Source of the DNA: an uncultured Lachnospiraceae bacterium
GTDB taxonomy: Bacteria > Bacillota > Clostridia > Lachnospirales > Lachnospiraceae
Length of the DNA stretch: 47,501 bases
NCBI GenBank assembly: GCA_946403075.1
Contig: CAMIYN010000009.1
Span: 1 to 47,501 of the forward strand
Reading direction: 5' to 3'
Shown: one piece after another, positions 18,501 through 24,200 of the stretch
How positions within the stretch are numbered: position 1 is the first letter of the stretch
How the letters are laid out: each line of letters opens with the position of its first letter
Translations under genes and position numbers: made by a program
Notes under the pieces: model-generated
What the model was told of the DNA's origin: nothing
The model's input: only the letters and a program-made list of their open reading frames with translations
The model's database searches: none

Positions 18501-21057
18501 TGGAGAATTCCAGAGATGGCCTGCAAATATTGCGAGAGATATTACATTATATGCAAGATATAAGAGAAAAACATTTAATATAGTTTATAATGCAAATGCA
18601 AAAGAAGAGGGTAAGGGAAGCACAACTGCTGATATAATGGTTGATAATAACACTGTAAGCAACACTAATTGGACTTTAACACCAGTTTATTTTGATTTAC
18701 CTGTCCTATATGCAGATGATATAAACTTAACTGATAGGTCAATGCATGACCCAGTAGCAAGGAGAGTGGGATATGAATTTAAGGGTTGGTCTACAAATGC
18801 AAATAGCACTGGTGGAGACTTATTTAATATAGATGATAATTACACTGCATTGGAAGACACTACGGTATATGCTGTGTGGGAGGCTATCACATTTAGAGTA
18901 AATATTGCTTCTAATATCTATGATGAGGTAAAGGCACAGGTTGGAAATAGTCAATTAACTTCACAACTAATACATAGTAGTGCAAATGGCGAAGTAGATA
19001 TGGTAGTTGCTAACCCTCCATCATTTGAAGTCGTGTTTGATGAAAAAATGGGAACAAATATAAATCAAGTTGTTCCACAACTCACATCAAAAGATAGAGA
19101 TGGTAATACGAGACAAGGATATGACTTCACAGAGTTTTGGTCTAAGTCTGGAAATATGCAAGGTGAGAAAGTAGATTCTGACACTACACTTGATGCAGAT
19201 TTCATAGCAAGGACTGGACAAAATATAACAGCAGGGACAAGGGAGATATCTATATATCCAAATTGGAGTCAACATGAATATACAGTAGAATTTGAAAAGA
19301 ATATCACTATGGAAGGTGTGACAGCAGAGACTATGCCAGCTATGACAGGCATTAGATTTAATGAATTTAGACAAATAAGTGATAATACATTTAGTGAATC
19401 AGGTTTTGAATTTATGGGTTGGGATGAAAATCCAATAACTGACTATAGTGGCAATATTCAACCAAGATATAGGACTGTTGGGGGTGTGAAGCCACAAGTA
19501 TATAGAATGGTTGCGGAAAATAATGGAGTAGGTAAATTGTATGCTGCTTGGAGAGTTGCACAGATACCTATAGTTTATCAAAATGCGACAAAGAGTGATA
19601 CAGATGCAACACCTCCTGCATGGGACAAAAATGCAAATTCGCACTTGCCTTATTGGTTCAATATGATGGGAAATACTGATGGGAATAAGGTGATAACACA
19701 ACCTACAAGAAAAGGATTTAGATTTGCTTATTGGGAACTTCCAGATAAGTCAACTACATCTGAGGCGATACCTATTGATTATTATAGAAATGAGAGAAAT
19801 CAATTTGTATTAAAAGCTCATTGGGAAGCAGATGATTTCTACTTATCATTTAATCCAAATGGTGGAAATGGAATAGAGACAACAGTGACACTTCATCTTG
19901 GCGAAAATTATACAATACAAGATTTTGGTTTCTCATATCCAAATAGATACATTGCTTATTGGTCTACTACAAAGGATGGAAGAAATGGTAGAAATTATAC
20001 ATTACATCAAACTATCATAAATCCTGCTGGACAGTTGGCTAATACTGGAGGAGTGACACTCTATGCTATATGGGCAGCGACAACACAACTTTACCGCACT
20101 AACACAGGTGGAGGTGGTGGAGGAGGCGGCGGTGGAGGTGGCGGAGGCGGCCTCTCAATGGGTGGAGTTAGCATAAATAATAATTTAACTCTATCACAAA
20201 ATAATAATACTGGAGTTCTCGCTGTATCACAAGCAAGTAATATAACAAGTGGAAATTGGCAATATGACCCAACGGCAAATAAATGGATGTATCAAGTTAA
20301 TACAAATGTAAAAGTCAATCAATTGGATGGGACACAAAATAATGCAAGTTTATATGCAACTAATGGAATATTTGGGATAACAGATGCGAGTGGTGAAAAA
20401 TCATATTATGCATTTGACACTACAGGAGCTATGAGAACAGGACTTTATCAATTTAATGGAAAGATTTATTATTTCAAAACTACTGGAAATGATGCAGGAA
20501 AGATGCAAATGGGTTGGCAAGAAGTTGGTAGTGGTAGATATAGCTACTTTGGGACAGATGGTGCAATGCTCGTAAATACTGTGACACCTGATGGATATAG
20601 AGTAGATGCCCAAGGTGTGAGATTAGGACAAGAGTCTCAAATAAATAGAAATGCCGCTCTTTCTACTGGTGCTATAAAGGGACAAGAAGTTCAAACTGCT
20701 GAATGGGTATATGACCAAGGTTCTCACACATACAAGATGAAGATTAATGGAACTGATAATGTAGCTACAAATGGTTGGTATACAGTGCTTGTTGGAAATA
20801 CATTCAAATCATATAGATTTAATAATATGGGAACGATGCAAACAGGTATGGTAGATGATGGTGGATACACATATTATTTAAATGAAGTGCAAGGAAACTC
20901 AATGGGAGAAATGAAGACAGGTTTGGTATCAATCGGTGGAAATTTATATTACTTTAATGAATCAAATAACAATGGAATACCATTTGGTGCACTTATGAAA
21001 AATGCAACATTACCAAATGGTTCAAGAACAGATGATATGGGACGAGTTATATATTAA
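502..21057 (+). CDS. Giant secreted surface protein: four beta-helix modules, 25 InlB-type repeats, cell-wall-binding C-terminus
   Basis: Probable adhesin of about 6851 residues. Domains in order: signal peptide 1-31; Glu/Asp/Ser/Thr-rich segment to about 510, containing a short conserved block around residues 225-307 (DQYGNEKV at 294-301); four right-handed beta-helix modules (about 515-1525, 1650-2335, 2440-3130, 3300-3860) rich in GGAIY, FxNN and CLNGHS motifs; 25 Listeria-Bacteroides (InlB B) repeats at 3882-6524, each ending in a variant of LYAxW; 15 consecutive glycines at 6536-6550; and a two-part choline/cell-wall-binding domain from about 6584 to the end. His/Cys motifs precede modules 1, 2 and 4 (C520/C525, C1632/C1639, C3281/C3286). 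There is no LPXTG sorting signal, so attachment is probably non-covalent through the C-terminal repeats. It is not a recognised named protein. Adhesion is inferred from architecture only. A tandem paralogue follows. Confidence 0.9.
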   Translation: MFQLKIKRLVAIILVVCMLLSNNGITVLANGVDGVLDEALVGGSQTAPDYSKDVEEETTTYSYVGESEKPEKDGEDENIVLDEEKDKTPNDENIAVTNDSQIEEENSFSNDFEFDKSDDLVDPSDFVENDDKQYEYEEEPEEDEVVDSETLDEDIEVVETSDIINIDETSEIKETDLFIEESKILESSEIETEVVEESETETEVEIVESEVLDFDIASSSDLELVKEEKEKEYKVVKRYIRATDTEIVDDGLLHNWEIVKVLLSNSEGSVAKAISAEELESKYLAKTVKVLLRDQYGNEKVVRVKTDWIYTASIIGSEKSEEYAKKVVDEYNKSLEKEMIVDCDDIEETKDIENNEIDETIEVKTDATDEGVDGLVGISFKKSNKLGSSFDDNIIEPTEEDNELNSLEKEESEEEIEIEDKNVVIIYEDVIIPADSISENDLEEEDALHGNANTGFLTEDKADVITDAYIDMEKLTLNVANEIKKLYGSSTVNRGSMDVSKNVPRARLLGATETHRHAFCGLDTCDGRIHLKYNQEGGTTIIDEIHESVNFTLLPVDNSGKTTSDINVVNGYLREGPVALAGDWTINGRIELDGNTFICTNGFNITFVGPSAADSASIHKGEKEFVGGEIVVDTHAYIGLKLKFSICNCATNKITEITTTSINSEDTGANVRVGRPCIDIKASGNVYLFGLKTTSNVNNIKIKNVYQVGRLYDSPQTESAEGDEAAEVDKEAAIDNFYSGAAFINVETDGATDRDTIRQIRVCNIDAENILGMEGGLIKAINVNNFAMIDCNIKNVAAVNGAVCNIEYNTIDPLKGNNDSLLFIGNNVENCAEYFAAYSSNNGYINNTLFSKEQYDLYDPCDGTNKISDDINILSLGYKKQQDNNGIISIYNYASGLQEAFRQIKGNKFVNNVISGSSTVLNLSLYAGSGFVFANNEFTNNRNVEENESDLASVHQTYINHIYMDDETNRLDTLPAVCATFVNSIFKTSQTIKGKINSYENKFNNNIGYGMTSCIKVNGMEAVNFENREATQIANGSIFDGNNSSFSQGGVIAVQNAKEIRIKATSINNTNITGDSIGGAMYFQNVESVVFGDRLDANEKFRFKMQNVETDSPMIKGSGVKFEEVKNVAIVNSIFDNIVSNLNTSNGSIYYENKNEIGKLEVLASKFSNNKAGLGGAIYLKGATLDVTYFLTTDKIAEFIGNGAIVAGSNIYIDTFIADENPINISYASFKNTTIGGDSFEGGNIYINGVVDGSTNKKKIVFDNVKVDTTIEETTNTARGGFIDAINCHILLKGNTNIKNCYNAFCINECIVEFAYSESFGTTNVGVVSETPIIEENRGLYVFGFEPGESSDKANVFNLQGGGVINNTLTALDDTNFVVPALTKFNYGIFKSLSDRANNNIKQKIYLTGGINITGNKSGDTPTNIPLEQGTNKWFEVYMESDEHILAGAARLAFLPLDITPANPNDLTKGASRYSLFPDNNWHDITNIDEGGSPQTLFINDRKDDARDARSPFVSGDDKIWFENESLLVTYEFDTLNHPDIHIAAQKVAAGSTIYKPFKPQAIADNGQMLLNDVETVRALDVMGRLRKSDTEVLAFAPWDFDTTISLDEDQSEEPTKLYLIYQLLDHRHTVCGGDGETCDHLDGVNHYELFDGYFGDIDNMYDETHACVEVAVPQQLFYAYYFPEYMYVLTDDIVISEKIYGRDTKAFMQGKTINNLKLCLNGHSITVENGYKLFDLVGDSFICDCTINKTNHNAKITMKGASNGGKDIQGNVIDFSVDNMGQYGDLNIFGKENMNKLTIDGFTMDRNDSELGHLIKTGVSAKLYMENARVSNNKGTDTLIDNDGSVYFSNVDFENNEIIENVNSSALTIGTTTDEDEIFNKSVGIIKINKNSVGEHIFSKVNIKNNKTNYDYSGIILDNLARDSSRFELSESEISNNITGANFAVLSLYGSRLGGELGVSDNTFSENVGGAMYLKHYSCQINSLISNNKFTKNSMTANSIRLGGAAISIEDVAALAGVEMAGFMLANNEYSENTVLGDDGVGGAIYLKNTQAIESENEVFVGNIARYGSAIYDVQKNANLYLKSRRYAGISITSCGNRDTVGTIYIDAPAANMSITETFVNLTLKNNVGNFPGFYIKHLNDGNSLNLEGNVEMKENDGGPLIYVIPDTASQHTNALIHIDTDNLDITQNKVGSKNAIEVTGTDTGDNTVDAKTTIEVRGVVRIASNTNTDNQESNFRISKNVSFQSFNKKLNATKQNGQYRSYIGVNTKNEYLTNANVNQFDMLKWDTANVNGFAQSGIISEEVIVADAKSKAENIITYKADADVMAIGRSENASEVKVYVDEDTVYKVLHVEKSKTTHLDNFGEGEDLNNLITEKYKNLEGIAALGFIAPKLENGKLNYYSWNFNTDLYTAEDDGDGSVYLHLTYRHGHASNNITHTNDRHNWIIAYSPNLLLYDMNEKYVLTKDMDIPDKLKDTLSNYTICLNGHSLGLDDTATALVSMTDVEKELGFNLINCEDTGFMFTSNETTTNTESLITLISDASHQSNTINITNIKFRNMNFSNVTGGILNVLYARVNMKVVDFDTKNESGDKEFFANSGGSYIYIKNSITNFEDLYVRNIDTLANNMIKIDLDDNFSTYALNNNVNVLEFSGDFVIENNKCKDSSLGAEKSFIYLNNIPHTVKFDMGDSSNIADNDGVGAIIYLNNSFGMQMEGNVDANGEAINVIENNKTYSQAVFTSNHNVGADRGGMYSFKNIVFSGNRGENAGSVLQFVAPDQNYADITFDNTDFINNMVGGNGKYGGAIFVGDEINAEVGSGLLKTDSDGNLKLKLNLINISKIVGNGISNTTYVANQWEFRSGNFGGFLCARYTDVTIKPKDGGTLDISGNSVGTDLDSLPQQITEYGRFNGLQPYGAVMFLANCSGSYGGNGIINMHDNMVDAYTVQYYNRNKNFITQSAYGSAICLNANEDAKKLTHYFGGKTATQGAELNIYENKINRVALQANNSTTYTVGGAVNIQKYVSFALNGKIRIEGNMDKDGNTEGIENLFAGGDYSSKINYETAGVSRKILDDFDYDNSIISATVKYIDDLLVENFKMSDTVVKQVFRKDSTDETVNVYTVGEEGDLRVFIGNSRMPVKFILGPNVRVKNSALNYDKTTAKVVPSNQVTGQILMYAQNVSNVNGTLDVLDQYSFYGMPGKIENPVDKGFEIIREGYTLEGWITYVYDATKEDKRELRKIDFERDQVLGYAVDGIYELNARYERAEIRVFAVWSNNEYNNKIRQCGRESCEHENGVVHRFMPRWIEVMRQETLYYEDDNAGFYNESFGGILEVNLLYGPIKAKTINVSGLQKNICRDGLTYKPSSWDNNYTMNGVDQFSIFVNKKFLSDSQMPVFANSDLMLSISDNEESENKQNGSGIYVGEVEYQFSTAIINTSIRQNHSSGDSDKFNDISLFNNKSAKFEVYGNKNKKMLIDGFQSTNDGNAGVVIRADNVYMESVIMSYNHRSINVDTTTNGFSAYNLEFRDINMSMSNIIASSSFVEQRAQKSLVYMRKSNKQGDASLKKLSFYRVVALNYFLVDTSEITTNASAIFEIDGGISFDTYNNYKGFNIQSYISNSEKTIDDITYPTAFISTTETNSISGNGNLTLKVKSSEVVNQFTKKSGLAMDYFINAYGASVELIGASPSEPTTFKDNVFNKDFIRVAHPSKNLHLTVQNVLIENNTTGTGMTTDTKGLLFNRYSPNSVVDTIMDAKIINNKNYYVYYNEYSMSTLMLGGLVEIRDNKDFDGDKANLHIKEHSSNKTIDFDKENKLNYKSKIAVSVEGLSMDEAYIAYQTWLPEMRAKDDTEAIDLGFGTTNSVFISDDDDYKVYKSVDNSIKLTKKSFVEVHYEYFVDVKEKFENQRVADGTIPDHPGVPVSLENIAFKGWYTAVGSDMKEFDFDLGSTTTLNVVNNIATMYAIWDKPVKITVHRNETGSNTITKKDGTTEVIVYPEMLDTNENGVFSKPYDVVYEGRMGDNLQIVLQNLTQDPDNYKAYLIDDSGNKISDIDKVMTYVRTTDVWKADGWWTKNGWNGGKGDGEWGDRIEPSLEVVLEEDQDYYVRWVGQDVVIKLDLMDYVKGDEYGSTEASLIEGMENVNIESQTITLHYLTAIDKLPTAEREGYVFKNWHTAEEFTDTNTITVGDYLVMQGGVGEDTLFAEWEPIQYTVRFMPDEFTDPFTFATPTQVLTFDKVEALNKNRYTRIGYELDYWEYIDPISATRDKQFEDGHMMNEDEPENLTSVDGEIIDLHMHWKEKEYSLTFALNDSAKGELRSTEGYFKGTTTSEDDEIVFSEEDGSPVYYGQRIGDVGSLPRPTRPGYTFGGWWTKEDGTGTEITANTTYDFPEAIVEIDGMRLCTNSTAYAKWIPNNYVIRIDDNAYEYEDLVSTRSMATISAVFDKAVNIPVNTMFAKGYTYKRLFYENDATGDTLYIDNKNSVVTLSDDLLNLGYNKFNEGIREGEEIVIYAEWNIHKYKIEYNGNPPEGRSLISNRDAIITTNDIEYVEYVDIPDGEDYWFVDGYAFDCWSTKPTKVGVATLYQSGESVSKIAGETPNEAGENEIYKLYAIWVKNPYYIVFTAGEAGDGEDKVVGELERQRLSVDGGERPLYNVSGGTYTDEDGQVIDIGQGFSAVGYTFDYWEDTDTKIQYKNEQNVLNIRTDKNDEAEFEAHWKANTYRLVFDKNEPISTTGEANRAEGSNYYEKLAADKTYNPQRPNSIELSGQLIRYPDEVAVDLIDSQDDPQVKINGYIFDGFEDKYGVLYKSGSDAIFSRKAATTSETGTVYDLKYKWKKGLFSVELRYNDSDTSPVDDDTKEFIKVYYDSEFNSYERIPEPTRNGYDFNYWTFDRAYGPTEVPPETAKVSTRSILRKYNNDPTNEDDYVDTIYAYWTPKAYKLTINSNTLNGQDGRYKIASESAPGGFIYEPTYEKEVLYERPIDTIEDAELVGYKFIRYDKSPDGDEEEVTKDTLFWETNDNQVIYAIYEPITYTVKFHASASDAIGGFDDVTLTYDGEEYQLPTIDETGEIPESGVGNMMRKGYTFVKWEHVNRENNPENKNTVNKQYYENEDTIINLAETQDAVAELYAMWKEHNYTITYDPNAPESTSQEYTNTVNGTMQDVALKYTEEYKIPISSYSIVGYNFLGWDRDSAATEPEFTAGEIVSKLASDGFGEEEDEQTLTLYAIWEAKVYNITLNLNDATNNNGTTTASFDAANQNTTLKIAYDTRLQDAYVMDGTTKVNQNVGLIFEQGDQTVKATRDGYRFMGWSREATISYADRVNKLISADEIYRIDGDMTIYATWENNEYRVVFETNTRVFGEGLPTNPQDQSVWFDMPYGQNEINGSKNLPDASNVIFIPYTFGGWCLGKDADWDFTTADGKPSDMTKILTNTKKLTKDDYDAIEDGVIKLYAYWGGTVSKIVIDANGGKVYDEKERAMVDKTETTAIYSLPIQSGLGHLPTRDEKVTTSDGKTHNAVERVGYEFDGWYTWDVAEEAPYSDVSVEITDTYPVYWNEATGSVVHAKWKAKEYTVEFVSNIPTKVTTLDTLEFGDWAINASGNPRERAYKYDEEVNAITSFPQLEITGWTFDGWYTKVDAKTDATGIYISGKNAASPSYAWQYEDITKVYGQWSQNKYVVTWDVNKGDGSTDPTITAGLSTYSQVFDELVTLGNVPTVIRDGYTFDGFWTKKGVWTASPDYRVDDTNNNGWGERVDTGAFIYGKKIVDLYDTARDATFYARWIPKQYTITFDGNKGAASTNPYIGGSGNNVSRIVMFDDTLDVYRDTGSIRRAVAGQTAIPTTYTNNSMYDININDTDSHYYPNSVDENATIKEGYTFLGWFKNQDGSGDRIESSYKFIATANMTIYAKWEANTYTITYVKNDSADGRGSTTANLNPNQNSKEVVFDSIVDDLPEVTRDGYDFLGWWTINGWTDEQFIKSDAASDNLWGMNVTKNNMYNFSQTGIDVLRDGEFQRWPANIARDITLYARYKRKTFNIVYNANAKEEGKGSTTADIMVDNNTVSNTNWTLTPVYFDLPVLYADDINLTDRSMHDPVARRVGYEFKGWSTNANSTGGDLFNIDDNYTALEDTTVYAVWEAITFRVNIASNIYDEVKAQVGNSQLTSQLIHSSANGEVDMVVANPPSFEVVFDEKMGTNINQVVPQLTSKDRDGNTRQGYDFTEFWSKSGNMQGEKVDSDTTLDADFIARTGQNITAGTREISIYPNWSQHEYTVEFEKNITMEGVTAETMPAMTGIRFNEFRQISDNTFSESGFEFMGWDENPITDYSGNIQPRYRTVGGVKPQVYRMVAENNGVGKLYAAWRVAQIPIVYQNATKSDTDATPPAWDKNANSHLPYWFNMMGNTDGNKVITQPTRKGFRFAYWELPDKSTTSEAIPIDYYRNERNQFVLKAHWEADDFYLSFNPNGGNGIETTVTLHLGENYTIQDFGFSYPNRYIAYWSTTKDGRNGRNYTLHQTIINPAGQLANTGGVTLYAIWAATTQLYRTNTGGGGGGGGGGGGGGGLSMGGVSINNNLTLSQNNNTGVLAVSQASNITSGNWQYDPTANKWMYQVNTNVKVNQLDGTQNNASLYATNGIFGITDASGEKSYYAFDTTGAMRTGLYQFNGKIYYFKTTGNDAGKMQMGWQEVGSGRYSYFGTDGAMLVNTVTPDGYRVDAQGVRLGQESQINRNAALSTGAIKGQEVQTAEWVYDQGSHTYKMKINGTDNVATNGWYTVLVGNTFKSYRFNNMGTMQTGMVDDGGYTYYLNEVQGNSMGEMKTGLVSIGGNLYYFNESNNNGIPFGALMKNATLPNGSRTDDMGRVIY
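12145..20073 (+). other. Stalk of 25 InlB-type B-repeats within the first giant gene
   Basis: I count 25 consecutive units averaging about 106 residues. Each opens with a beta-strand such as YTVxFxxN, has a central GYxFxGW core and closes with a variant of LYAxW. This fits the Listeria-Bacteroides repeat (PF09479) of the beta-grasp type, which forms extended stalks. The units are well diverged from each other at DNA level, so the array is old and should not be recombination-prone. Units 2, 18 and 20 carry an aromatic insertion of the type GWWTxNGW followed by a WG motif. Confidence 0.85.
20107..20151 (+). other. Polyglycine hinge tract, GC-rich
   Basis: Fifteen consecutive glycine codons mixing GGT, GGA and GGC make a conspicuous GC-rich island in an AT-rich gene. 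It joins the repeat stalk to the cell-wall-binding domain. The paralogue has a similar tract at the same place. Its likely role is a flexible spacer across the cell wall. Changes by multiples of three would alter hinge length without breaking the frame. Confidence 0.8.
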
Positions 21058-21062
21058 TTATT

Positions 21063-21190
21063 GTAGGGGCCGTAGGGGCGAAGTACCACGAGCCCGCTTG
21101 CAAGACAGTAGTGATAACAGTAGGGGCGAAGCATTGCGAGCCCGAAGCAATATAGTAGTGTTAGTAGTAGGGGCGAAGCACCGCGAGCCC
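21063..21190. repeat. GC-rich interspersed repeat, three full units between the giant genes
   Basis: Three 24-bp copies at 21072-21095, 21120-21143 and 21167-21190 start GTAGGGGCGAA and end CGAGCCC, with a variable 4-6 base centre. A truncated GTAGGGGC precedes them at 21063. The copies are 47-48 bp apart, separated by related 23-24 nt spacers (consensus like AAGCAAGACAGTAG). The same family occurs at 43020-43231. GGGGC and GCCC can pair within a unit, so these may be small REP-like hairpin elements. Their base composition contrasts sharply with the surroundings. Confidence 0.85.
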
Positions 21191-21236
21191 TAACAAAAAA
21201 TAAATACATATACAAATTTTACTTATATATAAATAC

Positions 21237-21262
21237 TGGGGTGAAATTCACTCTTCACCCCA
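21237..21262 (+). promoter_or_regulatory. Perfect hairpin next to the ribosome binding site of the second giant gene
   Basis: TGGGGTGAA at 21237-21245 pairs perfectly with TTCACCCCA at 21254-21262 around an 8-nt loop. The Shine-Dalgarno AGAGAGG at 21271-21277 starts 8 nt downstream, 7 nt before the ATG at 21285. What follows is A-rich, not U-rich, so it is not an intrinsic terminator in the + direction. It may stabilise a processed 5' end or modulate initiation. Upstream only a weak promoter-like TACATA/TATAAA pair (21205-21233) is visible. Confidence 0.55.
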
Positions 21263-21284
21263 ATAAAAAAAGAGAGGTAGCATT

Positions 21285-24200
21285 ATGTTTCAACAAAATT
21301 TAAAAAAGGTTATAGCCATAGTTCTTGTAGTCAGTATGACAATAGGGACTAATGGGTTTTATACTCTCGCTCAAGGCATAGAAAATACCTATGACGATGC
21401 AGTAAAAGAGAGTATAAATGAAAAAAACAAGGACTATTACGAAGAATTCCATGCAGAGAGCGAAATAGAAGATTACGAAGATATTCCTGCAGAAGATGAT
21501 GACATAGTCTTTGACGGCGAATCTCCAGTTGAAGAAGAAGCAGACAACTTGGAGAACGAAGACATTGCTTCAAATGATGAACCAAGCAGTGAACCTACTG
21601 GGTCTGATTTTGATGTAGTGACACCTGAAAATGATGTAATTGATAACAAGTATGAAGAATATGAAGAAGAGCCAGAAACTGATGCTATAGAAACAGAAAT
21701 TGAGAGTGAAAAAGATTTTGATGAAGATAAAGAACAAGAAACAGAAGTAGAACAAGAGAAAGAAGAAGAGAAAAAAACAGAAACGGAAACAGAAACAGAA
21801 ATAGAGACAGAGACAGAATCAAGTGTTGATGAAAGTGTAGAAAGTAAAGAGTCAGTAGAATTTGACGAAACGGAAACAATCCTTGAAAACGGAGAGACAA
21901 AAAATGCTGATATTGTAGAAGTAAGTGATGAAGTTAAAGAGAGTGTTGCGACTGAAAGTGTCACTACTGAAATTGATGTTTTAGAAGAGACTGAGACAGC
22001 AGTTGATGTTGAAGATATCGCAACAGAAAGTGAAGTTGAAGAAGAATTTAACGAAGCAACATTGAGTGAACTTACAGATGAAGAATATTTAAATAGTATA
22101 TCTACAGAGAGCGATATAAAATTGGTAAAAGGAACAGAAAGCAATATAAAAATTAAAACAATAACAAGGTATATAAAAGCTACAAAGAGTGTAGCAAGTA
22201 AGAGTCAATGGACTATCAAAGAAGTTCTTATGAATGACCAGGTTGGTTCTTTGATTAGAGACCCAGGTAGAGATGCATATAAAGATTTGGTTGCTGACAC
22301 AGTGAAAGTTTTGCTATTAGATCAATATGGTAATGAAAAAGTCATAAGAGTTAAAGCAGAGTGGAAGTTTGAAACTATTGATTATGGTATGCCAAATAAA
22401 GATGAAACATTAGATAGATTGGAGAGAGAATTTGAAGAAATAAATAGTAATAATGAAATGTCTGTAAATGTTGATGACTTGGATGTATCAAAAGTCACAA
22501 CTGATAAAACTTTGCTTAAAGAAAATAATAAAGAATCTGATATTGAGTGGGTAGGAGAAGTAGTAGATTCGAGTAAAAATATAGAAGAAGAAATAGTTTT
22601 ACAAAAATCAAATAAAATAGGCAGTAGTGAAGAAATTGATGAAACTGTAAAAGAAGAAGTAGAAAATTCTTTAAATGACTATTCAATAGATAATGTAAAA
22701 TATGAATATGTTGATGTATATATAGAAGATGAACCTACTGTTGCAAACGATGTAGATAAAGAAGTAGAAAAAGGAATAGTGGGTAATGCCTCATCAACTT
22801 TTGTAAAGCAAGATAGAGCAAATTTTGAGATTCAAGCAGTCCTTGATAAAGAAAAATTATTGAAAAATGTAGCAATGGTTTTGGCTTTGGAGAGTGATGA
22901 AGAAAATGATGATGAAACAAAATCTAATGAGAATGTGGAAAGTTTTGACCTTATGAGTGATGCTGTGGAAGACATTGAAAGTTTATCACTTGCAAATGAA
23001 CAAAATGATGTTTATGATAAAAAAGAGAGTGAGGAAAATTTCACTAATACAAATGATGCTTTAGAAAAAATAGATAATGAAACAATCGAGTTTTCACCAG
23101 AAGAGGAAGCTGTTGTAAAGAGAGATGGGGACTATGAAGATGTCCCAGAAGAGATTTTTGATGAAGAAGAGATAGATTCAACTATAATGGGCTTTTCTGG
23201 AACATTTACAGATTTACCAGAAATTTCAAATGAAGAGTTGAATAGTGAAAATTTTGATGAAAAAAATGATGATATAGAAAATAATACTAATGACAATAGT
23301 GAAGAAAATGTAGATGAGGATAAAGTAAATGTATCTTTTGATGCGGACTTTTCATTACCAAGGACAAAACTTTTGGGGTCAGGAGGAACACATAGTAAAA
23401 GTTCACATACAATTTGCGGCAAGAATTCTTGCACAGGACATAGTGATACAAAAATAAGTGCTCATACAAGTGTTAAAAGTTTTAATACTCAATGGTCTAC
23501 TGAAGTAATTGATACCGAAGCCACATACAGTGAAATCAAGTATATATGGCTATCAAGAAATGTTGTCAATATTAATACAAAGTTAAATTTTACAGAAGAT
23601 TTATATTTATGCTTAAATGGAAATACATTAAGTTTTAGGCCAAATGGTGTTATAAATGTATATGGAAGTTTATATATATGTGATTGTAATGGAAAGGCTG
23701 GACAAATCACAGCATATAACACAAAATTAACTGACGATGATAATGATAAACATTATGTAGATTTTACAACTGCAAAAAAAGATGGTAGATTTCGTCTAGC
23801 AGAAAAACATATGGATCCAAAAACTGGGCAAACAGTTGAAGGTCAAGGTGCTTCTGCTGTGTTTAGAATGTTGGTTGCATCAGGTTCACAGACAAAGGAA
23901 AAGAAAATCACACTATATGATTTGAATATAAAAAATATTATGTCAATCCTTCCAAACGAACAAGGGATAGAGCTTCAAGGTTCAGATATAGACAGTGCTG
24001 CATTTTTATATGTAGTAAATGATGCAAAAAAAACTGGTGATAGTTATGACATAGAAGTATTTAATGTTTCAGCAACTGATTTGTGGGGAACACAGGGTGG
24101 TCTCATGAATGCTCATTCTGTAAAAAGTTTTCTTATGTATAATTCGACTTTTAAAGGTTGTATGGCATATAGAGGTGCTTGTGTAAATGTAAGTTTCAAA

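Noticed and set aside
502-21057. Possibility of an assembly artefact or merged genes
   Set aside because: Both giant frames run uninterrupted from a signal peptide to a cell-wall-binding terminus, and the two agree in domain order. Real genes explain this better than a chimera.
20250-21057. LPXTG-type sortase anchoring for the giant proteins
   Set aside because: Neither C-terminus has LPXTG, a hydrophobic helix or a basic tail. Both end in cell-wall-binding repeats.
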